Positions 17,320-24,933 of a stretch of DNA of 64,000 nucleotides are shown here, piece by piece; position 1 is the stretch's first letter; each line of letters starts with the position of its first letter. The notes below the pieces were generated by a model. The model did no database searches and was not told the origin of the DNA. It saw only the letters and a program-made list of their open reading frames with translations. The stretch is from positions 1 to 64,000 of the forward strand of contig CALGUG010000035.1 in NCBI GenBank assembly GCA_937902315.1, in the 5' to 3' direction. The position numbers were made by a program, and so were the translations under genes. This DNA comes from an uncultured Chloroflexales bacterium (GTDB lineage Bacteria > Chloroflexota > Chloroflexia > Chloroflexales > Chloroflexaceae).

Positions 17320-17651
17320 TAGCGCTGACTTAGTGGATAGAGGGGAGGAGCGGGTGAAAACGCTGAGAAGTTTTGCTCGTTTGTAGGGGTGAAGGCTTTA
17401 TGAGCGATAGAGTGCGCGAGATCGAGCGAGATCTTGTGGTTGTGTATGGTCTGTTGACTCTGTTCTTCGTCGAGATGGAGCCAACTTCGAGCTCTGGTGT
17501 AGAAAGAGGGACTGTGTTGCTCTTCGAGAATACTCTGTTGCGGGCCTGAAGGTTCGCTAAATAAGGCGTTAATGATGGAGATAAGAGGCAGACTAATGAG
17601 GATACCAATGAAAAGTATAACCAGCAGCTTGTGCGGTTGTTCATCTGCCAT
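17319..17651 (-). CDS. Small single-pass membrane protein, unknown function
   Basis: This 110-residue protein has a charged N-terminus, one transmembrane helix (LLVILFIGILISLPLISII, residues 9-27) and a long polar tail rich in Ser, His and Gln. The ribosome-binding site AAGGAGGGG lies 8 bases before the ATG and is among the best in the window, so translation is likely. I do not recognise the family. The coding frame stops exactly at the boundary of a family-A repeat, which raises the possibility that the repeat insertion truncated a longer protein. It is downstream of the dipeptidase gene on the same strand, with a hairpin between them. Confidence 0.65.
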   Translation of the reverse strand: MADEQPHKLLVILFIGILISLPLISIINALFSEPSGPQQSILEEQHSPSFYTRARSWLHLDEEQSQQTIHNHKISLDLAHSIAHKAFTPTNEQNFSAFSPAPPLYPLSQR

Positions 17652-17711
17652 AGATCAAACCCCTCCTTGTTGAGCACTACTGTTCGGCAAACAGGACTAG
17701 GGAGATCCTCA

Positions 17712-17742
17712 AAGCGTCTCCCTTTAAAAAAGAGAGACGCTT
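17712..17742 (-). terminator. Hairpin between the dipeptidase and small membrane protein genes
   Basis: AAGCGTCTC (17712-17720) pairs with GAGACGCTT (17734-17742) around a T-rich loop on the coding strand. It may end the dipeptidase transcript, though it lacks a long T tail. Confidence 0.5.
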
Positions 17743-17821
17743 CGAGTGGCAAAAAAGTTCCCGAAGGAAGCGATTTTTTTGAAATTCGGCTGCTTTTGCT
17801 TGATAAGGATCGCGCTTGCGC

Positions 17822-18895
17822 TTAAGCCTTCCACGTTTTGCGCAGTACGCGCACCCAGTTTTCGTGGGTGATCTTGCGAAGGGCTGCGTCGTCGTAGCCA
17901 GCTTGGCGCAGGGCTTCGACCAGCTTGGGCAGGCCAGCGGAGTCGCGTAGTTCAGCGGGCATATTGGCGCCGTCGAAGTCGGAGCCGAAACCGACTCGAT
18001 CGATGCCTAGGCGCTCGACCAGATAGTCGATATGGCGCACCATCAGCGAGAGCGGCGTGTTGGTGTCGTTTTCACCATCTTCGCGCAAGAAGCTGACATG
18101 GAAGTTCAAGCCAACCATACCGTCGGACTCTTTGATGGCGTCGAGCTGCTTGTCGGTTAGGTTGCGGGTCGAGGGACAGATCGCGTGGACATTCGAGTGG
18201 GTCGCGACCAGCGGTGCATCGCTCAGAGCTGCTACATCCCAGAAGCCCTTCTCGTTCATGTGCGAGAGGTCGATCATAATACCTAGTTGATTACAGGCGC
18301 GTACTAGCTCTTTACCAGCGTCGGTTAGGCCGGGGCCGGTATCGGGCGAATGCGGGAAACCAAAAGGCACACCGTGGGCGAAAGCTGTCGATCGGCTCCA
18401 AACTGGGCCTAATGAGCGCAGACCAGCCTGGTAAAAGACCTCTAACGCATTCAAATCGGGATCGATAGGTTCGGCGCCTTCGAAGTGTAGAATGGTGGCA
18501 AAAATGTTGTTGTCGAGGCAGTATTGGAGCTCGTCGGCGCTGCGAACGACTTTCACCTCTCCTTGAGAAGCGCGCTCGATCTCAAAGAGCAGCCTAGCCA
18601 TACCGAAGGCATGCTTTTGTGCATAGGGCAGCTCTAGCGGAGGCGGTAAATCGCGCAGATAGTTGCCGCTTGGCAGCGCACCGGGCTTGGCATCGGAATC
18701 TTCGAGCGAGTCGTTGGGAATATAGATAGCGAAAAAACCGCCTCCCAAGCCGCCTTCGCGTGCGCGCGGCAGGTCGATATGACCTGTCTCGCTGCGATCA
18801 AAAAAGGTTACGCCCTCACCGCGAGCTTTGCTATATAAGTGGAGAAGGGTGTCGTTGTGTCCGTCAATGATGGCAAAAGGATTAGCAGGTGTCAT
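17822..18895 (-). CDS. Membrane dipeptidase-family (peptidase M19) enzyme
   Basis: This 357-residue protein matches renal/membrane dipeptidases, binuclear zinc enzymes that cleave dipeptides, including D-amino-acid-containing ones. The motifs are IIDGHNDTL (zinc His and Asp at the N-terminus), HFEGAEPI with the bridging Glu, IDLSHMNEKGFWDV, ATHSNVHAICPSTRNLTD and GFGSDFDG near the end. There is no signal peptide, so it is probably cytoplasmic. GAGAGGA precedes the ATG at 18895. It stands alone; a role in recycling peptides, perhaps from the cell wall, is inference only. Confidence 0.93.
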   Translation of the reverse strand: MTPANPFAIIDGHNDTLLHLYSKARGEGVTFFDRSETGHIDLPRAREGGLGGGFFAIYIPNDSLEDSDAKPGALPSGNYLRDLPPPLELPYAQKHAFGMARLLFEIERASQGEVKVVRSADELQYCLDNNIFATILHFEGAEPIDPDLNALEVFYQAGLRSLGPVWSRSTAFAHGVPFGFPHSPDTGPGLTDAGKELVRACNQLGIMIDLSHMNEKGFWDVAALSDAPLVATHSNVHAICPSTRNLTDKQLDAIKESDGMVGLNFHVSFLREDGENDTNTPLSLMVRHIDYLVERLGIDRVGFGSDFDGANMPAELRDSAGLPKLVEALRQAGYDDAALRKITHENWVRVLRKTWKA

Positions 18896-19152
18896 GCGTA
18901 CTTGTCCTCTCAGTCCAAGTAGAGCGATTGTGTGACCATATTGCGATGGGAATGGATGGCGCCCAGTATAAACCTAGCTCTGGCTTTGAGCAAATCAAAA
19001 AAGCATATACACTCAGGCGCATAGCTTGGCGGGTATTGATATTCGCTTGTTATTATTTATATCTAATAATTGCTTGTAAGTGGTATTCTTGCAAAGTAAT
19101 AAGGCTTGTATAAATGAGGGCCATTTTCAGTCTAAAGACTGAGTAGGGATAA

Positions 19153-19182
19153 TTGACAATCATACGTCCAGTATGATATTCT
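19153..19182 (+). promoter_or_regulatory. Promoter with an operator-like palindrome in its spacer
   Basis: TTGACA at 19153-19158 is followed by TATTCT at 19177-19182 (18-base spacer; GATATT at 16 bases is an alternative). The spacer is an inverted repeat, ATCATAC (19159-19165) and GTATGAT (19171-19177), well placed to bind a repressor. A second palindrome, TCAGTCT/AGACTGA, lies at 19127-19142. Confidence 0.6.
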
Positions 19183-19242
19183 CACTACTAGAAATTGTGT
19201 GTTGCTTCAACTTATGAAGTAATAGAAAGGGTAGTGGATAAT

Positions 19243-19356
19243 ATGTTGACACAAATTGTGCAAACTGTGTCTATTGTGGGCATTGTTGACGAAGCGCAGG
19301 GCGCTTCTCAAGCCCAGATGATCCTATTACCCGCGCTCCATAACATCAGCAGCTGA
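19243..19356 (+). CDS. Possible 37-residue microprotein
   Basis: An ATG-initiated frame encodes 37 residues, beginning MLTQIVQTVSIVGIV and ending HNISS, with a mildly hydrophobic amphipathic N-terminal half. The unit has a consensus-like promoter about 60 bases upstream and a terminator starting 29 bases after the stop, which is the layout of a complete tiny gene. The ribosome-binding site is weak (AAAGG, 12 bases upstream). The transcript could equally be a small RNA in which this frame is incidental. Confidence 0.4.
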   Translation: MLTQIVQTVSIVGIVDEAQGASQAQMILLPALHNISS

Positions 19357-19384
19357 TAGCCAGCTTATACTGATATATTTGGGG

Positions 19385-19422
19385 CCGTGGGTGAATGAAA
19401 TGAATTCGCTCACGGTTTTGTT
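19385..19422 (+). terminator. Terminator after the microgene
   Basis: A 12-bp stem with two G-U pairs (19385-19396 with 19104-equivalent arm 19404-19415) closes a 7-nt loop and is followed by TTTTGTT. Confidence 0.75.
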
Positions 19423-19431
19423 ATGCCTAAC

Positions 19432-19469
19432 AGCCGTGGGCCACGTAGTGGAGTAACCCGCGGCTTTTT
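19432..19469 (+). terminator. Second, tandem terminator
   Basis: AGCCGTGGG pairs with CCCGCGGCT around an inner CCAC-GTA-GTGG stem and is followed by TTTTT. Two terminators lie within 85 bases, upstream of the next gene. Confidence 0.75.
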
Positions 19470-19529
19470 GCGTCCCTTTTTAAGGTCAATGCAAGAGGTC
19501 GTGTCGACAACATAGGGAGACACCCTGGA

Positions 19530-19838
19530 ATGAATTGTACAGCAATGGAGATAGGTAAGAACGCTTTTGGTAGTCCTGAACCAAGTGTTCTCTCGGTCCA
19601 AGCTGATTATTTCCATAATGCAAAGGAAACTACCTTGATCATTCTAGAACGTGATGGCTCGCTGGTTTGTTCAACTCTTGCAAATGATACCTGTCCTCCG
19701 ACCAGGGGCTATGCAGAAGTAAGCGCTGATAGTATTCAGCGAGAACATACACTCATCGAACGCATCTTATCATTCGCTTTTGATCATATCGGTCTTCGAT
19801 CACTTGAGTTACGCGTGCGCGAAGAGCCTAAGGACTAG
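19530..19838 (+). CDS. Hypothetical protein upstream of rsgA
   Basis: This unrecognised 102-residue protein contains an ETTLIILERDGSLVCS segment that looks like a beta hairpin, and a C-terminal amphipathic helix ending in LRSLELRVREEPKD. GGGAG precedes the ATG at about 10 bases; an ATG five codons later is an alternative start. It ends 16 bases before rsgA, so the two are probably co-transcribed. No function can be assigned. Confidence 0.6.
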   Translation: MNCTAMEIGKNAFGSPEPSVLSVQADYFHNAKETTLIILERDGSLVCSTLANDTCPPTRGYAEVSADSIQREHTLIERILSFAFDHIGLRSLELRVREEPKD

Positions 19839-19854
19839 GAGAGATTTCGAGACT

Positions 19855-20763
19855 ATGCAAGGACGTATTCTTCGTGCACAGAGCGGCTTCTTTTGGGTTA
19901 AGACTGACGAAGGGGTATTACGATGTCGATTACGCGGACGACTTAAGAAAGAGCGCCAATCAGCCGATATCGCCGTGATCGGAGATCGCGTCGATGTTGT
20001 CGATGTTGGCAACGGAGATGGCATGATCGAAGCGGTCTATCCGCGCGAACGGCGCTTTTCTCGTAAGCAGCCCGGCCCGCGCGGCGCTTGGAAGGAGGAT
20101 GTCTTAGTTGCCAATCTCGATCAAGTGCTGGTTGTGTTTGCCTGTGCTCGACCTGAGCCGCATGTGCGTATGATCGACCGTTTTCTTGTGGTCGCTGAAT
20201 ACAACGAGATCGATGCCATCCTTGTCGCCAATAAAATCGATCTTGTTACACCTGAAGTAGCTCAGTCGATTTTCGGAATATATCAACGGATCGGTTATCC
20301 GATTCATTTTGTAAGCGCGCAAAAGCAGATCGGAATCGACGAATTGCGCGCTCAATTAGATGGGAAGATCTCGGTGGTGAGCGGCCCCTCTGGTGTTGGA
20401 AAAAGCAGCTTGCTCAACGTCATTCAGCCAGGTTTGCAACTCGATACCGGTAAAGTTAGCGATGCGTTGAACAAAGGTCGCCATACCACTGTAGTGGCCC
20501 AACTGATTCCCTTGGAATCACCGCAGGGCGGATACGTCGCCGATACGCCCGGCATTCGCGAATTGGGACTCTGGCAGATCCCGCGCGAAGATCTGGCTTG
20601 GTGCTTCCGTGAGTTTCGGCCCTACCTAGGTAAGTGCGATTTCAACAACTGCACCCATGTTCACGAACCCGGTTGCGCTGTTATTGCTGCACTGGAAGAG
20701 GGACACATTGCGCCAGAACGCCACGATAGCTACATGCGCATGCTTTCGGGAGAAACTCGTTAG
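19855..20763 (+). CDS. rsgA: Ribosome small-subunit-dependent GTPase A
   Basis: RsgA is a circularly permuted GTPase that assists late maturation of the 30S ribosomal subunit. The 302-residue protein has an N-terminal OB fold (residues 1-70), then G4 NKID (126-129), G5 VSAQ, G1 GPSGVGKSS (177-185), G2 GRHTT and G3 DTPGIRE in the permuted order, and a C-terminal zinc motif with Cys261, Cys266, a His at 268 or 270, and Cys274. The start at 19855 (MQGRILRAQS) fits the family; the 25-codon extension overlaps the upstream gene. It is followed within 40 bases by a small gene on the same strand. Confidence 0.96.
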   Translation: MQGRILRAQSGFFWVKTDEGVLRCRLRGRLKKERQSADIAVIGDRVDVVDVGNGDGMIEAVYPRERRFSRKQPGPRGAWKEDVLVANLDQVLVVFACARPEPHVRMIDRFLVVAEYNEIDAILVANKIDLVTPEVAQSIFGIYQRIGYPIHFVSAQKQIGIDELRAQLDGKISVVSGPSGVGKSSLLNVIQPGLQLDTGKVSDALNKGRHTTVVAQLIPLESPQGGYVADTPGIRELGLWQIPREDLAWCFREFRPYLGKCDFNNCTHVHEPGCAVIAALEEGHIAPERHDSYMRMLSGETR

Positions 20764-20798
20764 CGTTGCGAAGAGCTCTGCACTATCAGGAGGATGAC

Positions 20799-21047
20799 GT
20801 GGACTTTTTAGAAAACCGCTACCTCATAGCTCAAGAACGCTATAAGGATTTTGTGGCTGAGTGCGCAGCTGATGCGAAGAAACCTCGCAAACAACGCCAA
20901 GGTCCATCTCTATTCCATACCTTGGCCCGCTTGTGCGGTCATCTACTGTTAAAGTTAGGCCTTATTTTGTTGCGATACGGCAAGGCTGAAGCCAAGTACT
21001 TGGTAAACCCTTATCAAGCGCCCATAAAGCCAGCCGATCTCAATTAA
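20799..21047 (+). CDS. Small protein with a hydrophobic helix, downstream of rsgA
   Basis: This 82-residue protein probably starts at the GTG at 20799, because AGGAGG lies 5 bases upstream; a TTG 11 codons earlier is less well placed. The N-terminal half is charged (DFLENRYLIAQERYKDF), followed by a basic linker and a hydrophobic stretch (LLLKLGLILLRYG) that could be a short membrane anchor or amphipathic helix. It is in an apparent operon with rsgA. The family is not recognised. Confidence 0.6.
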   Translation: MDFLENRYLIAQERYKDFVAECAADAKKPRKQRQGPSLFHTLARLCGHLLLKLGLILLRYGKAEAKYLVNPYQAPIKPADLN

Positions 21048-21318
21048 GTTTACTCGTCATAGACGGATCACCAAAAGTGATCTGTCTGACCAAAGCGTTT
21101 CAATCGCTATAATCAACAAAGCTTGCTCTGGAAGCGATGATCTACTCCAGCCCTGGTTTTAAGTAACCTTGAGATCACGCTTCGTAAGCGCCGCGCTAGA
21201 GCAAGAGCTTGTCAGCTTCGTCGAAATCTGGTGTATTATTGCAGGGAATCTCGTAAGTATCCACTCTCGCTTCGAGTATTTTGACGTAAAGTGGAGCTTA
21301 TTACTGGTAGATTTGCTG
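21048..21318. other. Intergenic region downstream of the rsgA operon
   Basis: No gene is seen. A hairpin, AGACGGATCAC with GTGATCTGTCT around 21060-21086, may end the rsgA operon but lacks a T tail. The rest shows no clear coding or repeat signal. Confidence 0.4.
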
Positions 21319-21346
21319 TTGGCTTGAAGCCAATATCTACTATAAT
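21319..21346 (+). promoter_or_regulatory. Probable promoter for the 72-residue protein
   Basis: TTGGCT (21319-21324) and a perfect TATAAT (21341-21346) are separated by 16 bases. This implies a leader of about 175 nt before the gene at 21530. Confidence 0.55.
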
Positions 21347-21350
21347 AGAA

Positions 21351-21458
21351 GTATCCACCATTCCAGCAGCTTAGCATGGTGGTATACATCTGATTGGCGG
21401 TACGCGGTGTGCTATATGAGTTGTGAGGGTACTCCTAGGACGCCAGATAGCTCACAAC
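21351..21458 (+). promoter_or_regulatory. Structured 5' leader
   Basis: Two hairpins lie in the leader: CCACCAT with ATGGTGG (within 21351-21386, extended by GTAT/ATAC), and GTTGTGAG (21420-21427) with CTCACAAC (21451-21458). I do not recognise a known riboswitch class. Confidence 0.4.
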
Positions 21459-21529
21459 CGAACCGAATGTTCAACATCACGATGGATCGTCGGACCTCTT
21501 AAAGTGTAAAGTAGGAGCAAGCAAAGGTT

Positions 21530-21748
21530 ATGCCAAGTATTCGCATTCGTGGGAATACGTTGACTGAGTTATTAGAACTTGACTTGGACGAGTTAGACGT
21601 GTTCGATAAAGATGGGCATCAGCAGCGCAACGCTGCAGGGTACGATCTAGACCGCCGCTCGTACAATGACGAATTGCAGAACCAGCGTCGTGCAAATCGT
21701 CGAAAGAATGCCGTGCGCGGCGCCCGCCGGAACAGCGAACGGCGATAA
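21530..21748 (+). CDS. Small bipolar-charged protein, unknown function
   Basis: This 72-residue protein has an acidic, leucine-rich N-terminal half (LTELLELDLDELDVFD) and a strongly basic, Asn/Arg-rich C-terminal half ending in RRNSERR. The charge split suggests a nucleic-acid-associated or ribosome-associated protein, but no family is recognised. AAAGG precedes the ATG. It has its own promoter, a long structured leader and a terminator-like hairpin about 40 bases downstream, so it appears to be an independent unit. Confidence 0.55.
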   Translation: MPSIRIRGNTLTELLELDLDELDVFDKDGHQQRNAAGYDLDRRSYNDELQNQRRANRRKNAVRGARRNSERR

Positions 21749-21789
21749 TATCACAGGGTTGGTCTACTTTTCTCGAACGGTCACTCGTT

Positions 21790-21832
21790 ATCATTTGCTG
21801 CATTGTCGCTTGCTGCCAATGCAGCAAATGAT
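21790..21832 (+). terminator. Terminator-like hairpin
   Basis: A 16-bp perfect stem (ATCATTTGCTGCATTG at 21790-21805 with 21817-21832) has an 11-nt loop and is followed by a pyrimidine-rich tail. Confidence 0.7.
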
Positions 21833-21915
21833 CTCCTTCTTAACCTCTTTCTTCGCAAAATAACAGTTTTTGTCTACAACTGATCGGCCACGTGTGCCTC
21901 CTAGGAGACTAACTC

Positions 21916-22512
21916 ATGAGCGATTCAGCTGCTCCGAATCGCCCGATTGTTGTGCCGGGCGAAAGGATCTATCTTAGCCATGTCTTACGTTCTGACCTAC
22001 CGCAGTTTGCAAAGTGGTTCGCCGACTTAGAGCTCACTGCCTATATCGGTGGATCGGGCCATTCCTTTATGATCGAGCACGAGGAACGCTGGTTCGATCA
22101 GGTTGTGGCGGGCGATAATCTCAAGACCTTTGCGATCGTTCGGCGCGAAGATGACTCTGTCATCGGTAGTGTAAGCTTGCAAAGCATCGATTATCGCAAT
22201 GGAACAGCTGAATTGGGTATCGCTATCGGCGACAAAGGCGCATGGAATAAAGGCTACGGCCAAGAGGCGGTACGCTTGATGACCGATTTCGGCCTAACCT
22301 TCTGCGGCCTGCACACCATCTATCTCTGGTTGGTGGCCTTCAACGAGCGTGCTCAGCGTGCCTATCTCAAAGCTGGCTATAAAGAGGCCGGGCGTATCCG
22401 TCAGTTTTATAATGTAAATGGCAAACGCTACGATCGAATCTTGATGGATTGCACGCGTGAAGATCTCGGTCCGAGCAAACTGATCCATCTGATCAGCCAG
22501 ATCGAAGCCTAA
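21916..22512 (+). CDS. GNAT-family N-acetyltransferase (RimJ/RimL type)
   Basis: This 198-residue acetyltransferase transfers acetyl from acetyl-CoA to an amine. The typical order is visible: RIYLSHVLRSDLPQFAKWF at the start, VIGSVSLQSIDYRNGTAELGIAIGDKGAWNKGYGQEA containing the acetyl-CoA-binding Q/RxxGxG/A-type turn, and the C-terminal FNERAQRAYLKAGYKEAGR. This subtype acts on protein N-termini, spermidine or antibiotics; the substrate here is unknown. CTAGGAGAC supplies the ribosome-binding site. A clean terminator follows. Confidence 0.92.
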   Translation: MSDSAAPNRPIVVPGERIYLSHVLRSDLPQFAKWFADLELTAYIGGSGHSFMIEHEERWFDQVVAGDNLKTFAIVRREDDSVIGSVSLQSIDYRNGTAELGIAIGDKGAWNKGYGQEAVRLMTDFGLTFCGLHTIYLWLVAFNERAQRAYLKAGYKEAGRIRQFYNVNGKRYDRILMDCTREDLGPSKLIHLISQIEA

Positions 22513-22544
22513 ACAGTTCTTCTGCCTGCGAGCGTTCAGCTCTT

Positions 22545-22576
22545 AAAAGACCTTGTCGTCAGCAAGGTCTTTTTTA
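22545..22576 (+). terminator. Rho-independent terminator after the GNAT gene
   Basis: AAAAGACCTTG (22545-22555) pairs perfectly with CAAGGTCTTTT (22563-22573) and runs into a T tail. Confidence 0.88.
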
Positions 22577-22586
22577 TTGCCACAAA

Positions 22587-22658
22587 GGCGTTAACGACCG
22601 TTCCTCTCACAAAGTGCTCGACCGCGTCCGCCTACGGCTACCAAGTCTGTTACCTCCC
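22587..22658 (+). repeat. Family-A dispersed repeat, copy 8
   Basis: Forward copy with intact core and diverged ends. It forms an inverted pair with the copy at 22821-22887; between them, ATAGCAAATCTGCTTGTAT at about 22733 resembles a family-B terminus. Confidence 0.8.
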
Positions 22659-22820
22659 AAAAGGCAGCTCGCTTCTGCTGCTCCTCCGCACTCTTCTGCT
22701 CATCGAAACACTGTTTATACCAACCCGTGTTCATAGCAAATCTGCTTGTATGCTTTGGATATAGTGTTCTGCTTGTTTCTCGGGCGCTACCTGTCCATGC
22801 GGCTAGAAGCGTATGTTCAT

Positions 22821-22887
22821 GGGTGGGATGTTGGTAGCCGTAGGCGGACGCGGTTAAGATCGCATGGGAGAAGAAGATCTTGCCGCC
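22821..22887 (-). repeat. Family-A dispersed repeat, copy 9
   Basis: Reverse copy from GGGTGGGATG to CCGCC with intact core. It lies in the 22513-23076 gap, which contains no gene. Confidence 0.88.
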
Positions 22888-23076
22888 TGAGCGCTGAATG
22901 TATCAAGCACATTCGTTTAAAGAGCTGTATGCTCGCAGCGGGGAAACCAAATGAGGGAGAGAAAGGAAGTTTGGTATACTGAATTTGAAAGGTGTTCGAC
23001 AGGTGTGAGTCAGCATGCAAAACGACCTCTTGCTTCGGAGACAAGAGGCCGTGAAAGCGCTGAAATATGGAAACTG

Positions 23077-23943
23077 TTAGAGGCGAGCCGCTCGCCAAGC
23101 AGCGGCTGCATAACGCCCGTGAGGATCAAGCTGTTCGCAAGTGCGGAAGAGCATGCGGGCCTGCTCGATCTCGCCTTGGGCGTGGCGAAGCTGCCCGAGG
23201 TGATAGAGCAAGCTGGCTCGTTCTAGTGCAGAACAGCGATTGAGCAGCGATTCGATCCCGGCTGTTGCAAGGCGCGCTTCACCATCTTGATTGAGCGAGC
23301 ATAAGACCAGAGCCAGCGAACAGCGCAGTGCTCCTTCGGTGGCGGGATCGCAGGGTAGGGCGAGCCCTTCGCGTAGACGTTGTTCGACATCGGTGCTCGG
23401 AACGCCGAGGCGCTGTTCGGCTTGGGCAACATACAGGTAGGCGATCGCGCATGAGGGATCGAGCGTAAGCGCTTGAACTCCTTCCCAGCGCGCTTCGATG
23501 AATCGTTCGAGTTCGAGCAAGGTGCTGCTTAACAAAACATGGATCGAAGCCTGCCCTGGAAAGAGCTGTAAGGCTTTGCGTAGTACCGCTTCGGCTTGAT
23601 CGGCTTTATTGGTAGCGAGTAAAAGCATGCCGCGCAGGGCTAAGCTATCGGCTGACCATGGGTAGAGCCGCAAAAGCACTGTGATCAAGCGTTGAGCCTG
23701 TTGGTAACGTGCTTCGGCCAAAGCGTGACGCGCAGCGACCAACAGTGCAAAGCGAATGCCAAAGAATACGATCACGCCTAAGCCAATAAAGGCGATGAGT
23801 GGCGCACCGCTGGTTAGCCAGTAGAGACCCAAGATGAGCAATAAAGCGACCGCTTCGGGCACGAGCAAAGCCTGACGGAAGATCCACGGGAGTTGCGCTT
23901 GACGTCGCAACAAAGGCATTTGTTCTTGTAAGTGGCTTGCCAT
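23077..23943 (-). CDS. Membrane-anchored TPR protein
   Basis: This 288-residue protein has two adjacent N-terminal hydrophobic helices (about residues 27-46 and 48-70) followed by at least four helical TPR-like units, with motifs such as LALRGMLLLATNKADQAEAV and LLYHLGQLRHAQGEIEQARM. It probably sits in the membrane with a cytoplasmic TPR scaffold for protein-protein contacts. It is divergent from a PspC-domain gene across a spacer containing TGTGACA-type palindromes, suggesting co-regulation. The specific partners are unknown. Confidence 0.8.
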   Translation of the reverse strand: MASHLQEQMPLLRRQAQLPWIFRQALLVPEAVALLLILGLYWLTSGAPLIAFIGLGVIVFFGIRFALLVAARHALAEARYQQAQRLITVLLRLYPWSADSLALRGMLLLATNKADQAEAVLRKALQLFPGQASIHVLLSSTLLELERFIEARWEGVQALTLDPSCAIAYLYVAQAEQRLGVPSTDVEQRLREGLALPCDPATEGALRCSLALVLCSLNQDGEARLATAGIESLLNRCSALERASLLYHLGQLRHAQGEIEQARMLFRTCEQLDPHGRYAAAAWRAARL

Positions 23944-23997
23944 CCGTCAGATCCTTTCTGTTTGATCCTACTCCACATATGCACTATAACAAGCGAA

Positions 23998-24066
23998 TGT
24001 GACATGTAGTGTCACAAAATCGTACATCTGTTTCAGATTGTGACAATCTGATTACAGATTGTCACT
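23998..24066. promoter_or_regulatory. Operator cluster between divergent TPR and PspC genes
   Basis: TGTGACA-TGTAG-TGTCACA is a perfect palindrome at 23998-24016. CAGATTG-TGA-CAATCTG is a second at 24034-24050, and CAGATTGTCAC repeats its left half at 24055-24065. The spacing and symmetry fit a dimeric regulator; the TGTGAC...GTCACA pattern resembles Crp/Fnr-type half-sites, but the regulator is unidentified. Confidence 0.6.
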
Positions 24067-24141
24067 GCAACATTGTTGCCACGACAGTCGTCATACGGTT
24101 AGTTGGAACGAAACCGTCGTGTGACGGAAAGGAGTGTATCG

Positions 24142-24837
24142 ATGCAGCCGCGTCTTACTCGAAGCCGAACAGATACAATGGTAGCAGGTGTCTGTGGAGG
24201 ACTCGGGGCGTATTTTGGACTTGATCCCGTTATTGTTCGATTAATTTTTGTGCTTGTGACCCTAACAAGTGGTTTGGGTCTTCCGGTTTATGTGGTGCTG
24301 TGGTTGATTATGCCTAAGGATCCCATGGTCATGCCCGGCCAACAGCAGTTTAATCCACAAAGCTATGCTCGTAGCCTAGGTCAGCAGATCGGCCAAGAAG
24401 CTTCGCAATTTGGTCAGCAGATTGGCAAGGAAGCTGCTCAATTTGGCCGCCAGATGCGCGAGGCCGTCGGGATCGGTCGCCAAGCTGATTCGCAGCGTTA
24501 TGGTCAGCCACCGTTCCCCCACCATGCGGCCCCGCCCGATCCGAGTCTCTATAACTTCGATCCGAATACGGGCGAGCCGATTGCGGGACGCAATAACTTT
24601 CAAACAGGCCAAACAATCGATCTAGGCGGCAATGCTTATCAACAGATGCCCTTGGCACAGCAGCAGCCTATGGTTACACCTCAGGCGCAGAAGAAGCACA
24701 ATTGGAAGACCTTAGGCATGATCTTGATCGGAATCGGTGTGCTGGTCTTCTTAGACGAGCTGGCTATTCCGCTCGATTTCGTCTTCCCGTTGTTGTTGAT
24801 CGGGGCAGGCTTCTTTCTGTTGCGCCGCCGTTCCTAG
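24142..24837 (+). CDS. PspC-domain membrane protein
   Basis: This 231-residue protein begins with a PspC domain (residues 3-60): RTDTMVAGVCGGLGAYFG, then a hydrophobic helix and LPVYVVLWLIMPKDP. A Gln/Pro-rich linker (65-185) leads to a C-terminal pair of hydrophobic segments (LGMILIGIGVLVFL and FVFPLLLIGAGFFLL) like those of LiaF/DUF5668 proteins. PspC proteins act in envelope-stress sensing. The start at 24142 has GAAAGGAG upstream. The gene is divergent from the TPR protein and shares its palindromic control region. A joint envelope-stress role is inferred. Confidence 0.87.
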   Translation: MQPRLTRSRTDTMVAGVCGGLGAYFGLDPVIVRLIFVLVTLTSGLGLPVYVVLWLIMPKDPMVMPGQQQFNPQSYARSLGQQIGQEASQFGQQIGKEAAQFGRQMREAVGIGRQADSQRYGQPPFPHHAAPPDPSLYNFDPNTGEPIAGRNNFQTGQTIDLGGNAYQQMPLAQQQPMVTPQAQKKHNWKTLGMILIGIGVLVFLDELAIPLDFVFPLLLIGAGFFLLRRRS

Positions 24838-24865
24838 GCGTGGGTTAGCGGGCTGCCTCGCCAAT

Positions 24866-24903
24866 AAAAATCACCTCTCCTACCTCGAGGAAAGGTGATT
24901 TTT
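24866..24903. terminator. Bidirectional terminator
   Basis: AAAAATCACCT (24866-24876) pairs with AGGTGATTTTT (24893-24903), with A and T runs on both sides. It separates the convergent PspC and nucleoside hydrolase genes. Confidence 0.85.
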
Positions 24904-24933
24904 GGTGTGCAGAATACGTCGCGATTTGCGTTT

